A stretch of 64,000 bases of DNA from Flavobacterium gelidicaeli (GTDB taxonomy: Bacteria > Bacteroidota > Bacteroidia > Flavobacteriales > Flavobacteriaceae): the NCBI RefSeq assembly GCF_013294005.1, contig NZ_JABSNK010000005.1, positions 1 through 64,000 on the forward strand, given 5' to 3'. The position numbers and the translations under genes are program-made. The notes beneath the pieces are model-generated. The model ran no database searches. It worked only from the letters and a program-made list of their open reading frames with translations, and was not told the DNA's origin. Of the stretch, positions 1 to 8,297 are shown piece after piece. Numbering within the stretch: the stretch's first letter is position 1; every line of letters begins with the position of its first letter.

Positions 1-52
1 TATTTTTACCCATCGTTATTTGAATTTTGCAACTCTAAATTACGATTATTTT

Positions 53-81
53 AAGAAGCCATTAATTTGGCTTCTTTTTTT
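53..81 (+). terminator. Rho-independent terminator of a gene left of the window
   Basis: AAGAAGCC (53-60) pairs perfectly with GGCTTCTT (69-76) around an 8-nt loop and is followed by a T run. It should end a plus-strand unit that starts outside the window. Bases 1-52 may hold the end of that gene, but no frame is recognisable. The stretch from 82 to 284 shows nothing else. Confidence 0.75.
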
Positions 82-284
82 ATCGGACAACAATGATTCA
101 TTACTTATTTGTTCCAAATAATTATCAGCCTATCCTTTTTCTTAATCTAAAATAAATTCAAGAAAAGAATTAGTAAGACTGTTACTTTTAACCTTTATGC
201 TATGCTTTATTGACTATCAAATTAATCTTTTCAATTAAGAAACAACCACAATAAGAACCCCAGACAGTCAAAAAGAGTTTTTTA

Positions 285-917
285 TTAATCAATAAGAGTA
301 ATCATGTCCTCTTTACTTTTTCTTACTTTAACTAGGTTCACTAACCAGTCATTTTCAGCGTCTCTGTAACCTATTGGTAGAATAACACAACTTCTAAGAC
401 CTTTTTCTCTAAGGTTTAAAATTTTGTCTAATTCATCAGGATCAAAACCTTCCATTGGTGTGCTATCAACTGCTTCAAAAGCTGCAGCTGCTATTGCTTG
501 AGAAAAAGCAATATATGCTTGTCTTGCTGCATGTTCAAAATTAACTTGCGGATCTCTTTGTGGATAGGTACTCAATAACATTTGACGGTAATTTTCCCAT
601 CCTTCATTTGTTCCACCACGTTGTTCATTTGTAAGATCAAACATGGTATTGATGCGTTCTGCAGTGTAAGTATCCCAAGCAGCAAATACTAATAGATGTG
701 AACAGTCAGTAATCACTGATTGATTCCATCCAATAGCTCTAATTTTTTCTTTAATCTCTTGATTGGTTACTACCATAATTTCAAAAGGTTGCAATCCGCT
801 AGATGTAGGAGCTAAAATTGCGGCTTCAAGAATGTTATCTACTTTCTCTTGTGCCACTTTTTGTCCGTTCATTGCTTTTGCAGCATAACGCCATCTTAAT
901 TTGTCTAATAATTCCAT
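285..917 (-). CDS. Nitroreductase family NAD(P)H-dependent oxidoreductase
   Basis: A 210-residue flavoprotein of the NfsB-like nitroreductase family, expected to be a cytosolic FMN homodimer that reduces nitroaromatics or quinones with NAD(P)H. Family signatures are the N-terminal basic phosphate-binding stretch (R8, R10, YAAKAM), PTSSGLQP at 37-44, TPMEGF at 153-158 and LPIGYR at 180-185. Full length, starting at an ATG. It is the last gene of a three-gene minus-strand unit after a DoxX-like protein and a TetR regulator, 83 bp downstream of the regulator gene. That context suggests inducible detoxification of electrophilic or quinone-like compounds. The natural substrate cannot be read from sequence. 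Confidence 0.9.
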   Translation of the reverse strand: MELLDKLRWRYAAKAMNGQKVAQEKVDNILEAAILAPTSSGLQPFEIMVVTNQEIKEKIRAIGWNQSVITDCSHLLVFAAWDTYTAERINTMFDLTNEQRGGTNEGWENYRQMLLSTYPQRDPQVNFEHAARQAYIAFSQAIAAAAFEAVDSTPMEGFDPDELDKILNLREKGLRSCVILPIGYRDAENDWLVNLVKVRKSKEDMITLID

Positions 918-1000
918 TGTTCTTTTTATTTATGTTTTGATTTGTTATTCTAATCTCTATTCTAATTCTAAAATCGCTGCTCTGTTTGTTGTTTTATAAA

Positions 1001-1585
1001 TCAAGCATTTAATCGGATACTGTCCCAAGCGGCTTGTAGCGCTTCATTTATAATTTCTCTATCCAAAGGGCAAACCCCTCTACTTTCCATATTCATTAAA
1101 AAAGACATGGGATAAACCGTGTAGGCATACAGCAAATACGGAGAAATATTCTTTATGATTCCGTATTTTTTTCCTTGTTCCCACAAATCAAAAAGCGGTA
1201 CCATCTCTTTCAAGCCTTTTTGCCTTGTTACTTCATCAATCATGGGCGTGTTATCGCATTGTGATAAAAAGGAAGCGTCTTCTTTATAGTTCAGTTTATA
1301 ATCAGCCATGGCTAACCATATCTTTTCAAAGCTTTCCTTAACTGGATTTTCTGGTTTATATTCTTTAAAAGCTGCTTTAGCAAAAGTAGTTTTTACATCT
1401 AAATACAATTGATTCACTAAATCTTGCTTGCTTTCAAAATAGAGATAAATTGTTGCAGGCGAAACATTAGCTATTTTAGCCACTTTTGCCATTGATGCAC
1501 TTTGGATTCCGCCATTATTGACCAAGCCTAAAGTTGCCTTCAAGAGTGCAGTACGTTTGTCTTTACTTTTTTGTAGCAATGCCAT
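1001..1585 (-). CDS. TetR/AcrR family transcriptional regulator
   Basis: A 194-residue one-component repressor. The N-terminal TetR helix-turn-helix covers about residues 10-55 (ASMAKVAKIANVSPATIYLYF is the recognition region); the C-terminal ligand-binding and dimerisation half is variable. It lies 9 bp downstream of the DoxX-like gene and upstream of the nitroreductase gene on the same strand. The palindrome ATGAACGTTCAT in the promoter of the unit (2019-2030) is the obvious candidate operator, which implies negative autoregulation. The family call is clear from the HTH. The ligand is unknown; the neighbouring reductase suggests a reactive aromatic or quinone compound. Confidence 0.9.
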   Translation of the reverse strand: MALLQKSKDKRTALLKATLGLVNNGGIQSASMAKVAKIANVSPATIYLYFESKQDLVNQLYLDVKTTFAKAAFKEYKPENPVKESFEKIWLAMADYKLNYKEDASFLSQCDNTPMIDEVTRQKGLKEMVPLFDLWEQGKKYGIIKNISPYLLYAYTVYPMSFLMNMESRGVCPLDREIINEALQAAWDSIRLNA

Positions 1586-1594
1586 AATTAATGC

Positions 1595-1978
1595 TTATTT
1601 ATAATAAATTGATTTCAGTTTCCAACTTATTCCAATGAAAATAAATTGTATTGGTAAACGAATTAATGCTGCTTGATGACTTCCTATTGCAGGAGCATCT
1701 GAAAAAACATCCCAAACATGTATGGGTAAAAAAACAAGCATTAAAATTAATAACCCTAGCGCCCCCATACCTTCTGATTGTTTGAATAATAACATTAAAC
1801 CAATGGCAATTTCGATTATTCCAGAAATATAAATTATTGCAACTTTAAAAGTCAAAAAATCAGGTACAAACGGACTATAAAATGCGGTATTTGTAAAATG
1901 TTGCACTCCGCCGTAAATCATAAAAATTGCCATCACTATTTTGATTACTTTCCAAAACACCACTGCTTTACTATTCAT
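1595..1978 (-). CDS. DoxX-like small integral membrane protein
   Basis: A protein of about 127 residues with four hydrophobic segments, starting MNSKAVVFWKVIKIV, typical of the DoxX/DoxD-like family. Members are inner-membrane proteins often found beside redox enzymes and stress regulators. The ATG at 1978 is preferred over a TTG eight codons upstream because that TTG lies inside the -7 promoter element (2000-2007). First gene of the unit with the TetR regulator and nitroreductase. Family function is poorly defined; a role in the membrane side of quinone or thiol redox defence is inferred from context only. Confidence 0.75.
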   Translation of the reverse strand: MNSKAVVFWKVIKIVMAIFMIYGGVQHFTNTAFYSPFVPDFLTFKVAIIYISGIIEIAIGLMLLFKQSEGMGALGLLILMLVFLPIHVWDVFSDAPAIGSHQAALIRLPIQFIFIGISWKLKSIYYK

Positions 1979-1999
1979 TTTCTTGTTATTTTTAGAATA

Positions 2000-2030
2000 C
2001 AAATATATTTAAAAAAGAATGAACGTTCAT
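2000..2030 (-). promoter_or_regulatory. Promoter and palindromic operator of the DoxX-TetR-nitroreductase unit
   Basis: Reading on the minus strand, TATATTTG (2000-2007) matches the Bacteroidota -7 element TAnnTTTG and lies about 20 bp before the ATG at 1978. Just upstream, in the spacer toward -33, sits the perfect 12-bp palindrome ATGAACGTTCAT (2019-2030). No clear -33 TTG is present. A TetR dimer bound there would block RNA polymerase. The promoter and palindrome are seen; that the regulator in this unit binds it is inference. Confidence 0.65.
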
Positions 2031-2391
2031 AAATTTACAGTTAATTAGCATTTATTTAATATTGAAGATCATTTTAATAATAAGGATAGTAAAACATACT
2101 AGGATTAAGTATTTCTTTGGCTTAGCCAAAAAAATAACCACAAAATCATTTACTTAATTAAAATACTTAAGCACTACATTACAGGCTGATACAACAATAA
2201 TCCTTTTTAACAATCTGCTTAAGTATTTATTGAAAGATTAAACTTTTAACGTGATATTTTTAGATCAAACCATGCCTAACAGGAAATTAACATCAAAAAC
2301 CCAAATACTATTTATGTTAATTTTTTGTTAAAGGAAAATTAAACAAGCGTTTAAATTAAACAGTTGTTTAATTTTGCACTGTAAATAAAAT
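2003..2391. other. Divergent intergenic region with hairpins and two operators
   Basis: This 389-bp gap separates two divergent TetR-controlled units. Besides the promoters described separately, it holds the small perfect hairpin TTTGGCTTAGCCAAA (2116-2130) and a 13-bp perfect inverted repeat, AAATACTTAAGCA (2161-2173) with TGCTTAAGTATTT (2216-2228), around a 42-nt loop. No coding potential is visible. Confidence 0.6.
2339..2376 (+). promoter_or_regulatory. Tandem operator and -7 element of the efflux-pump operon
   Basis: Two 16-bp inverted repeats lie in tandem with centres 17 bp apart: TTAAACAAGCGTTTAA (2339-2354) and TTAAACAGTTGTTTAA (2356-2371), consensus TTAAACnnnnGTTTAA. The second overlaps the -7 element TAATTTTG (2369-2376), which matches TAnnTTTG and lies about 16 bp before the TetR start codon. 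The arrangement is that of a TetR-family repressor blocking its own promoter. Assignment to the adjacent regulator is inference. Confidence 0.7.
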
Positions 2392-3027
2392 ATGATGGCT
2401 AGTACAACTGATTTTACCGACAAACAAATTCATATTCTCCAAGTAGCCGAAACGCTATTTGCTGAGAAAGGGTTTGATGGTACTTCTATTAGAACGATAG
2501 CTAAGGCAGCTAAGATCAATATTGCCATGGTATCGTATTATTTTGGATCAAAAGAACGTCTCTTAGAATCACTAGTGATCTTTAGAACGACTAATTTAAA
2601 ATTGTTAATTGATAATTTATTAGCGCAGGAAGGGAAACCTATTGAAAAGGTAAATAAGTTGATCGAAATTTACATTCATCAAATAAACGCCAACAAAGGG
2701 ATTTATAGAATATTACATTTTGAAGTTGCTACTAAAAAGCGTGATTTAAACATCAAAGCCTTTAATGATTTAAAGAAAAGTAACCTTAAATCTTTAGAGA
2801 TAATTATCAAGCAAGGACAAGCAGAAGGCGCTTTTAATAAAGAGGTTTCTATTCAATTAGTAACTCCAACAATTTTAGGTACTTTTTTTCATTTTCATAT
2901 GAATAAAGAATATTTTGTTGAAATATTAAACCTAACAACCGAAGAATTATACAACAATTACATATTAACCAATCTGACAAAACACATTCAACAAACAATC
3001 AAAGCACTTCTTATATATGAAAGTTAG
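2392..3027 (+). CDS. TetR/AcrR family regulator of the efflux operon
   Basis: A 211-residue TetR-type regulator. The N-terminal HTH spans about residues 12-55 (TSIRTIAKAAKINIAMVSYYF), followed by a ligand-binding half with a PsrA/CerR-like helical pattern. First gene of a four-gene plus-strand operon; its end overlaps the TolC gene by 11 bp, which suggests coupled translation. Two tandem 16-bp palindromes lie immediately upstream over the promoter, so it probably represses itself and the pump. The inducer should be a pump substrate. An alternative ATG one codon later (2395) cannot be excluded. Confidence 0.9.
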   Translation: MMASTTDFTDKQIHILQVAETLFAEKGFDGTSIRTIAKAAKINIAMVSYYFGSKERLLESLVIFRTTNLKLLIDNLLAQEGKPIEKVNKLIEIYIHQINANKGIYRILHFEVATKKRDLNIKAFNDLKKSNLKSLEIIIKQGQAEGAFNKEVSIQLVTPTILGTFFHFHMNKEYFVEILNLTTEELYNNYILTNLTKHIQQTIKALLIYES

Positions 3028-4348
3028 TCAATTCATGCTTTTTGGAATTTTCTTCATTGGAATTTCCTCAGTACAAGCACAAGAGAAAACAAGTTTAACA
3101 TTAGATGAAGCCATTCACTTAGCTTGGGAGAAAAGCAACCAAGTTTCGCTGGCCAATACTAAAGTAGAAACTAAAAAACAGGAGTTACAATCCGTTAAAA
3201 ATAGTAGCTATCCAGATTTAAAAATTTCTGGGCAATACCAATATTTAACTAATGCATCTGTAGATTTTAAATTAAATAACAGTGCAAGCAGTACAACTGC
3301 TGGTAGTCCGTCTATTAATCAATTATTAGTAGGTCAAGTAAATGCTAGTTTGCCTGTCTTTGCTGGTTTCAAAATTCAAAATAGCATTAAAGCTTACCAT
3401 CATTTATATGAAGCTGAAAGTGCTAACGCATTGCAAACTAAGGAAGATATTGCGATGCAAGTAGTGAATTATTATGCTGCACTTTATAAAGCAGAAAAAA
3501 CCGTTGAATTATTAAAAGAAAATCAAAAAAGCGCTGAACAACGTGTTACTGATTTTTTAGCTTTAGAAAAAAACGGAATTATTCCGCGTAACGATTTACT
3601 TAAATCGCAATTACAAGCTTCTAAAGTGCAACTTTCATTAGATAATGCAAAAAGTAATTTGAACGTGATTAATTTTGAATTAGTGAACCTTTTAAAAATG
3701 GATCCTAGTACCCAATTAACAATCAAAGAAAGTGACTTTGCTGACTTTCAAATGAACAACATCCCTACTACTGATGCTAGCGCATTTGAGAATCGTAAGG
3801 ATTTAGAAGCGGTTCGTTTACAACAACAAGCAAGTTTAGATTACATTAAAGTTGCTAAAAGCGGATACTATCCTTCTATTGCAATCATAGGTGGTTACAC
3901 TGCTTTAGACCTTAAAAATGTCATTACAGTTCAAAATGCGATGAACATAGGTGTAGGAATATCTTATGACTTAAGTGGGATTCTTAAAAACAGTACAACA
4001 GTAAAAATTGCAGAGAGCAAAGCATTAGAAGTTAAAAATCATGAAGCTTTGTTAACGGACCAGATCAAAATCCAAGTTCAAAAATCAATTGAAGATTATG
4101 ACTTAGCTTTAAAGCAAGACATTGTGTACAACCAAGCTGTTGAACAAGCATCAGAAAACTACCGAATTATTAAAGACAAATACGATAATGGATTATCTGA
4201 CACTAATGATTTATTAGAAGCAGATGTTGATCAATTAGAGTCAAAAATTAATAAGACATTGTCAAAGGCAAATGTTATTCAAAAATATTATGAACTGCTT
4301 ACTGTAAGCGGACAATTAAACCAAACCTTCAATCTTTCAAAAATATAA
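3017..4348 (+). CDS. TolC family outer-membrane efflux protein
   Basis: A 443-residue outer-membrane channel subunit. Residues 1-21 form a Sec signal peptide ending VQAQ. The mature part shows two repeats of the OEP family, with long amphipathic helices that build the periplasmic barrel and short beta strands for the outer-membrane pore. It is encoded between the regulator and the HlyD-type adaptor and should connect the EmrB-type transporter to the exterior. Length is normal for Bacteroidota TolC proteins. The gene overlaps its upstream neighbour by 11 bp and lies 11 bp before the adaptor gene. Confidence 0.93.
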   Translation: MKVSQFMLFGIFFIGISSVQAQEKTSLTLDEAIHLAWEKSNQVSLANTKVETKKQELQSVKNSSYPDLKISGQYQYLTNASVDFKLNNSASSTTAGSPSINQLLVGQVNASLPVFAGFKIQNSIKAYHHLYEAESANALQTKEDIAMQVVNYYAALYKAEKTVELLKENQKSAEQRVTDFLALEKNGIIPRNDLLKSQLQASKVQLSLDNAKSNLNVINFELVNLLKMDPSTQLTIKESDFADFQMNNIPTTDASAFENRKDLEAVRLQQQASLDYIKVAKSGYYPSIAIIGGYTALDLKNVITVQNAMNIGVGISYDLSGILKNSTTVKIAESKALEVKNHEALLTDQIKIQVQKSIEDYDLALKQDIVYNQAVEQASENYRIIKDKYDNGLSDTNDLLEADVDQLESKINKTLSKANVIQKYYELLTVSGQLNQTFNLSKI

Positions 4349-4359
4349 TCAGTACCAAA

Positions 4360-5439
4360 ATGGAAAAGAAAAAAACAAATAAAAAGTTTATCATAATTAT
4401 TACTTCACTAGTTTTATTAGGTGTTGCTTATGGTTCTTACAAATACATTCACTCCCTTTCTCACGAAACTACTGATGATGCTCAGGTTGAAAAAAACATG
4501 AACCCAATTATCCCAAGAGTATCAGGGTATGTGTCTAAAGTATATATCAAAGACAATGATTTTGTAAAAAAAGGAGATACTTTGTTTACAATTGACAAGA
4601 AGGATTACCAATTAAAAATTGACGAAGCAACAGCGGCATTGGCTGCAGCCGAAGGAAATTTTCAAGTTTCAAAAGCTGATGCAGGAAGTATTTTAGCCTC
4701 TGTATCTGTATCTGACGCAAATGTAAGATCAGCAGCTGGAAATATCGAAACTGCAAAAATTAGACTGGGTCGTGCCACTAGTGATTTTGCTCGTTATGAA
4801 AACTTATATAAAACGCATACCATTACTAAACAACAGTATGAGCAAGCTTTAGCCGCTAAACAAGAAGCAGAAAGTCAAGTACGTATTTTACAACAACAAG
4901 AAAAAGCAAGTTCTTTTCAAACGTCTGTAATTAAAGCTAAAGGAAACGTTTCTAACAAACAAACAGATGTTGCTGCTGCAAATATTAAAAGAGCACAAGC
5001 AATGCTTGAAACTGCTCAATTGAATTTGACATATACAGTAATTACCGCTGCAATTGATGGTCAGGTTTCAAAAATTGATATCCAACCAGGACAACTTGTT
5101 CAACCAGGGCAATCTCTTTTTTATATCATCAATAATACTGAAGCTTGGGTTGTAGCTAACTTTAAAGAAACGCAATTGAATAAAATGGTTACAGGTCAAA
5201 AAGTAACTATTAAAGTAGATGCTTACCCTGATTATGACTTTAAAGGAACACTTACTTCATTCTCACCTGCAACAGGATCACGTTTCTCTATTTTGCCTCC
5301 TGATAATGCTACAGGTAACTTTGTAAAAACAATTCAACGTTTACCCGTAAAAATTAGCATTGATGCTGATAATGATATCGAAAAAATAAAACTATTGCGT
5401 CCAGGTATGAATGTGGATGTTGATGTACATATAAAATAA
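4360..5439 (+). CDS. HlyD/EmrA family periplasmic adaptor subunit
   Basis: A 359-residue membrane-fusion protein. One N-terminal membrane anchor (about 9-29) is followed by TDDAQVE, the usual entry to the first lipoyl half-motif (about 46-80). A long alpha-helical hairpin (about 85-220) precedes the second lipoyl half (ITAAIDGQVSKIDIQPGQ) and a beta-barrel domain. It bridges the inner-membrane DHA2 transporter encoded next and the TolC channel encoded before it. The next gene begins one base after its stop, so the pair is clearly co-translated. EmrA-like by architecture; the substrates are unknown. Confidence 0.93.
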   Translation: MEKKKTNKKFIIIITSLVLLGVAYGSYKYIHSLSHETTDDAQVEKNMNPIIPRVSGYVSKVYIKDNDFVKKGDTLFTIDKKDYQLKIDEATAALAAAEGNFQVSKADAGSILASVSVSDANVRSAAGNIETAKIRLGRATSDFARYENLYKTHTITKQQYEQALAAKQEAESQVRILQQQEKASSFQTSVIKAKGNVSNKQTDVAAANIKRAQAMLETAQLNLTYTVITAAIDGQVSKIDIQPGQLVQPGQSLFYIINNTEAWVVANFKETQLNKMVTGQKVTIKVDAYPDYDFKGTLTSFSPATGSRFSILPPDNATGNFVKTIQRLPVKISIDADNDIEKIKLLRPGMNVDVDVHIK

Positions 5440-5440
5440 A

Positions 5441-7027
5441 ATGGTACAAGGACAAGGACAAGACGATTTAGTAGAATATGGCTTTAGAAGGGTTATTATT
5501 ACAATTACTGCTGTACTATGTGCATTGCTAGAAATTGTTGATACCACTATTGTTAATGTTGCGCTAACAAATATGAGAGGAAGTCTTGGGGCTACACTTA
5601 CAGATGTTGCTTGGGTAATTACTGCCTACGCTATAGCAAATGTTATTGTAATTCCTATGACGAGCTGGTTGTCACAACAGTTTGGTCGACGTAATTATTT
5701 TGCGGTTTCTATTATTATATTTACCGTTGCCTCTTTTTTATGTGGTAATGCAACAAATATTTGGGAGCTAGTAGCATTTAGGTTCATACAAGGTCTAGGT
5801 GGAGGAGCATTACTTGTAACCGCACAAACCATAATCACCGAAAGTTATCCCATGGCAAAACGTGGAATGGCACAGGCTATTTACGGTATGGGGGTTATTG
5901 TTGGGCCTACATTAGGACCACCATTAGGAGGTTATTTAGTAGATCATTTTTCATGGCCGTATATTTTTTATATCAACATTCCTCTAGGAATTATAGCTAC
6001 ACTTTTAACATTAAGCTTTGTAAAAAGTCCTAAATATGGTGAAAAACTAAAATCAAATCAAGTAGATTGGTACGGTATTATATTGTTAGCTTCATTCATT
6101 GGTTCTTTACAATTTGTTCTAGAACACGGGCAACAAGACGACTGGTTCAATAATAATTTGATTGTCGCACTAAGTGTGGTATCGGTTTTTGGATTAATAT
6201 TATTCATCTGGAGACAGTTAACCTATAAGCACCCTATTGTAAATTTAAGCGTTCTTAAAGATGGTAATTTAAGAATAGGAACTTTAATGAGTTTCATCTT
6301 AGGATTTGGTCTCTACGGTTCTACCTTAATTATACCTATTTATACACAATCCATTTTAGGATGGACTGCAACAGATGCTGGTTTATTATTAATCCCAGGA
6401 TCAATAACAACTGCGTTCATGATGCCTATCATAGGTAAATTGATTCAGCGTGGTGTACCACAAGGGTATATGGTTGGTGGTGGTTTTTTTGTGTTTTTTC
6501 TCTTTACTTTGATGATGCACAATGCCATGACACCTGATACTGGTGTTGAACATTTATATTGGTCATTAATATTAAGAGGAATTGGACTGGGACTATTATT
6601 TGTACCTATTTCAACCTTAGCATTATCAACACTTTCTGGTCAAAATATTGGTGAAGGTGCTGCTTTCACTGGAATGATGCGTCAATTAGGAGGTTCATTT
6701 GGTATTGCAATTATCACCACATTTATCACCCGTTTTAATCAAAAACATCGTGTAGATCTAGTTGCTCACCTTGACGGTACAAGATACCAAATTCAAGAAC
6801 GTTTGAACTTGTTGCAAAAAGGATTCATGTCTAAAGGATACACTGCTAATGAAGCTTTGAAAAAAGCATACCAAGCAATTGATTATACTGTAATGAAACA
6901 AAGTGCCGTTTTATCATATATGGACATTTTTTATTATTTAGGAATTATGTTCTTATTTTGTATTCCTATTATCTTTTTAATCAAAAAAGGAAAAAATAAA
7001 ATCGACCCTGCTGATGCCATGCATTAA
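5441..7027 (+). CDS. DHA2 family MFS drug transporter (EmrB/QacA type)
   Basis: A 528-residue proton-coupled exporter with about 14 transmembrane helices. DHA2 signatures include the first-helix region LLEIVDTTIVNVAL, the loop 2-3 motif QQFGRRNYF, and the motif C-like GMGVIVGPTLGPPLGGYL in TM5. It is the inner-membrane component of the tripartite pump with the HlyD and TolC proteins encoded upstream. EmrAB-TolC-like pumps export hydrophobic toxicants and uncouplers across both membranes. The operon ends at a strong hairpin (7047-7100). Confidence 0.94.
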   Translation: MVQGQGQDDLVEYGFRRVIITITAVLCALLEIVDTTIVNVALTNMRGSLGATLTDVAWVITAYAIANVIVIPMTSWLSQQFGRRNYFAVSIIIFTVASFLCGNATNIWELVAFRFIQGLGGGALLVTAQTIITESYPMAKRGMAQAIYGMGVIVGPTLGPPLGGYLVDHFSWPYIFYINIPLGIIATLLTLSFVKSPKYGEKLKSNQVDWYGIILLASFIGSLQFVLEHGQQDDWFNNNLIVALSVVSVFGLILFIWRQLTYKHPIVNLSVLKDGNLRIGTLMSFILGFGLYGSTLIIPIYTQSILGWTATDAGLLLIPGSITTAFMMPIIGKLIQRGVPQGYMVGGGFFVFFLFTLMMHNAMTPDTGVEHLYWSLILRGIGLGLLFVPISTLALSTLSGQNIGEGAAFTGMMRQLGGSFGIAIITTFITRFNQKHRVDLVAHLDGTRYQIQERLNLLQKGFMSKGYTANEALKKAYQAIDYTVMKQSAVLSYMDIFYYLGIMFLFCIPIIFLIKKGKNKIDPADAMH

Positions 7028-7046
7028 TTAAATAGCTTAAATTCAT

Positions 7047-7100
7047 AAAAAAACTTCGCTAAAAACATTCTTTAATAGAGTGTTCTTAGCGAAGTTTTTA
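7047..7100. terminator. Bidirectional terminator between the efflux operon and yaaA
   Basis: AAACTTCGCTAA (7051-7062) pairs perfectly with TTAGCGAAGTTT (7086-7097). An A run on the left and a T run on the right allow it to terminate both the plus-strand pump operon and the converging yaaA transcript. Confidence 0.85.
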
Positions 7101-7140
7101 TTTATAATAGTTTTTTATTTTTTTTATCGAAAACCCTACA

Positions 7141-7899
7141 TTATCGTGTGAAGACAATATGATTTCCCTTAGAAAGATTAGCATCAAATTGATAACCATC
7201 ATAGTTAAATCCTTTTAAGTCATCAATAGTTTTAGCATTTGTATCAATAATATATCGCACCATCATTCCGCGTGCTTTTTTTGCATAGAAACTAATTATT
7301 TTAAGTTTTCCATCCTTATAATCTTTAAAATCAGGTGTAATTACAGGAACTTTTAGTGCTTTTACATCTACTGCCGAAAAATATTCATTACTTGCAAGAT
7401 TTACAAACAGCTCGTCATCTTCCAACTCTTTGTTTAAGCTATTAGTAATTGTTTTTTTCCAAAACTCATATAAATTTGCTGCTTCATCAATAGGCAATTT
7501 GGTTCCCATTTCTAAACGGTAAGCTTGGATTAAATCCAAAGGTTTTAAAACACCGTACAAACCCGATAAAATTCGTAATTGATCTTGTAGTAAATCAATT
7601 TTATTGGAAGGAATAGAATATGCATCTAAACCAGTATAAACATCTCCATCAAAAGTATAAATTGCAGGACGTGCATTTTCAGTAGTAAAAGGCGTTTTCC
7701 AGTCTTGATTACGTTGCCAGTTTAAGTCAGCTAACTTATCAGATATATGCATTAATTCAGACAATTGTTTTGGAGATTCTTTCTTCAAAACCTTCTGGAT
7801 TTGTCTGGATTCTTTCAAAAACAAAGACTCCGTATATTTAGTGGTAGGCAATTCTTTATCAAAATTTAAAGACTTAGCCGGTGATATTACAATTTTCAT
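7141..7899 (-). CDS. yaaA: Peroxide stress protein YaaA (DUF328/UPF0246)
   Basis: A 252-residue cytosolic protein of the YaaA family, known in E. coli to lower free iron and protect DNA and proteins during hydrogen peroxide stress. Typical features are the N-terminal MKIVISPAKSLNF, the central FYAKKARGMMVRYI and the C-terminal end YQFDANLSKGNHIVFTR. The ATG at 7899 is chosen over a longer reading frame starting at 7935 because every family member begins at the MKIVISPAKSL motif. Single gene, convergent with the pump operon and sharing its terminator. Confidence 0.93.
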   Translation of the reverse strand: MKIVISPAKSLNFDKELPTTKYTESLFLKESRQIQKVLKKESPKQLSELMHISDKLADLNWQRNQDWKTPFTTENARPAIYTFDGDVYTGLDAYSIPSNKIDLLQDQLRILSGLYGVLKPLDLIQAYRLEMGTKLPIDEAANLYEFWKKTITNSLNKELEDDELFVNLASNEYFSAVDVKALKVPVITPDFKDYKDGKLKIISFYAKKARGMMVRYIIDTNAKTIDDLKGFNYDGYQFDANLSKGNHIVFTR

Positions 7900-8297
7900 A
7901 GTCAGAATATTTCTGGTTGTTTTAATATAAGCCAAAAATACAAATTGAAAACTAAAAAACAGGAAGCCTTAAATTGAATTGTTCAATAAGGCAATAGAAA
8001 TTTTAAATATAAGCTGCTTAATTGTAGCATTTCAGCCTGGTTCTAAAGTTTTTATTAATAAGACAAAATAATATTTTACTACAAAAAAAGAGCTTTGGCT
8101 ACAGCCAAAAAAAACTATTCTTCATTTCTTTAACCAACATTGAAAATTCTAAAAAGTCATTACTAATCTTAATCAAGCCTTAAGAATAATGACACTATTT
8201 GAATTACATAATCAGCTACTTTTATCCCTATTTTAAAATGAATAATTAAAGCATAATTAGCTGTCTTTTAAACCTATTAATTTCAAATAAAAATAAA
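7900..8297. other. Intergenic region with hairpins, no gene seen
   Basis: This stretch of about 400 bp separates divergent yaaA and the PAP2 gene. It contains the hairpin TTTGGCT-AC-AGCCAAA (8094-8109), resembling the one at 2116-2130. It also has an interrupted inverted repeat, GTCATTA/TAATGAC outside and TCTTAA/TTAAGA inside, at 8156-8193. No reading frame with protein-like content is apparent. Confidence 0.5.

Noticed and set aside
1..52. C-terminal end of a protein at the left edge
   Set aside because: Several frames are open for a few codons, but none gives a recognisable sequence.
285..7027. Mobile detoxification island
   Set aside because: No transposase, integrase, direct repeats or base-composition shift was seen; two ordinary regulated units explain it.
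7899..7935. Longer N-terminus of YaaA from a start at 7935
   Set aside because: The extra 12 residues precede MKIVISPAKSL, where all family members begin.
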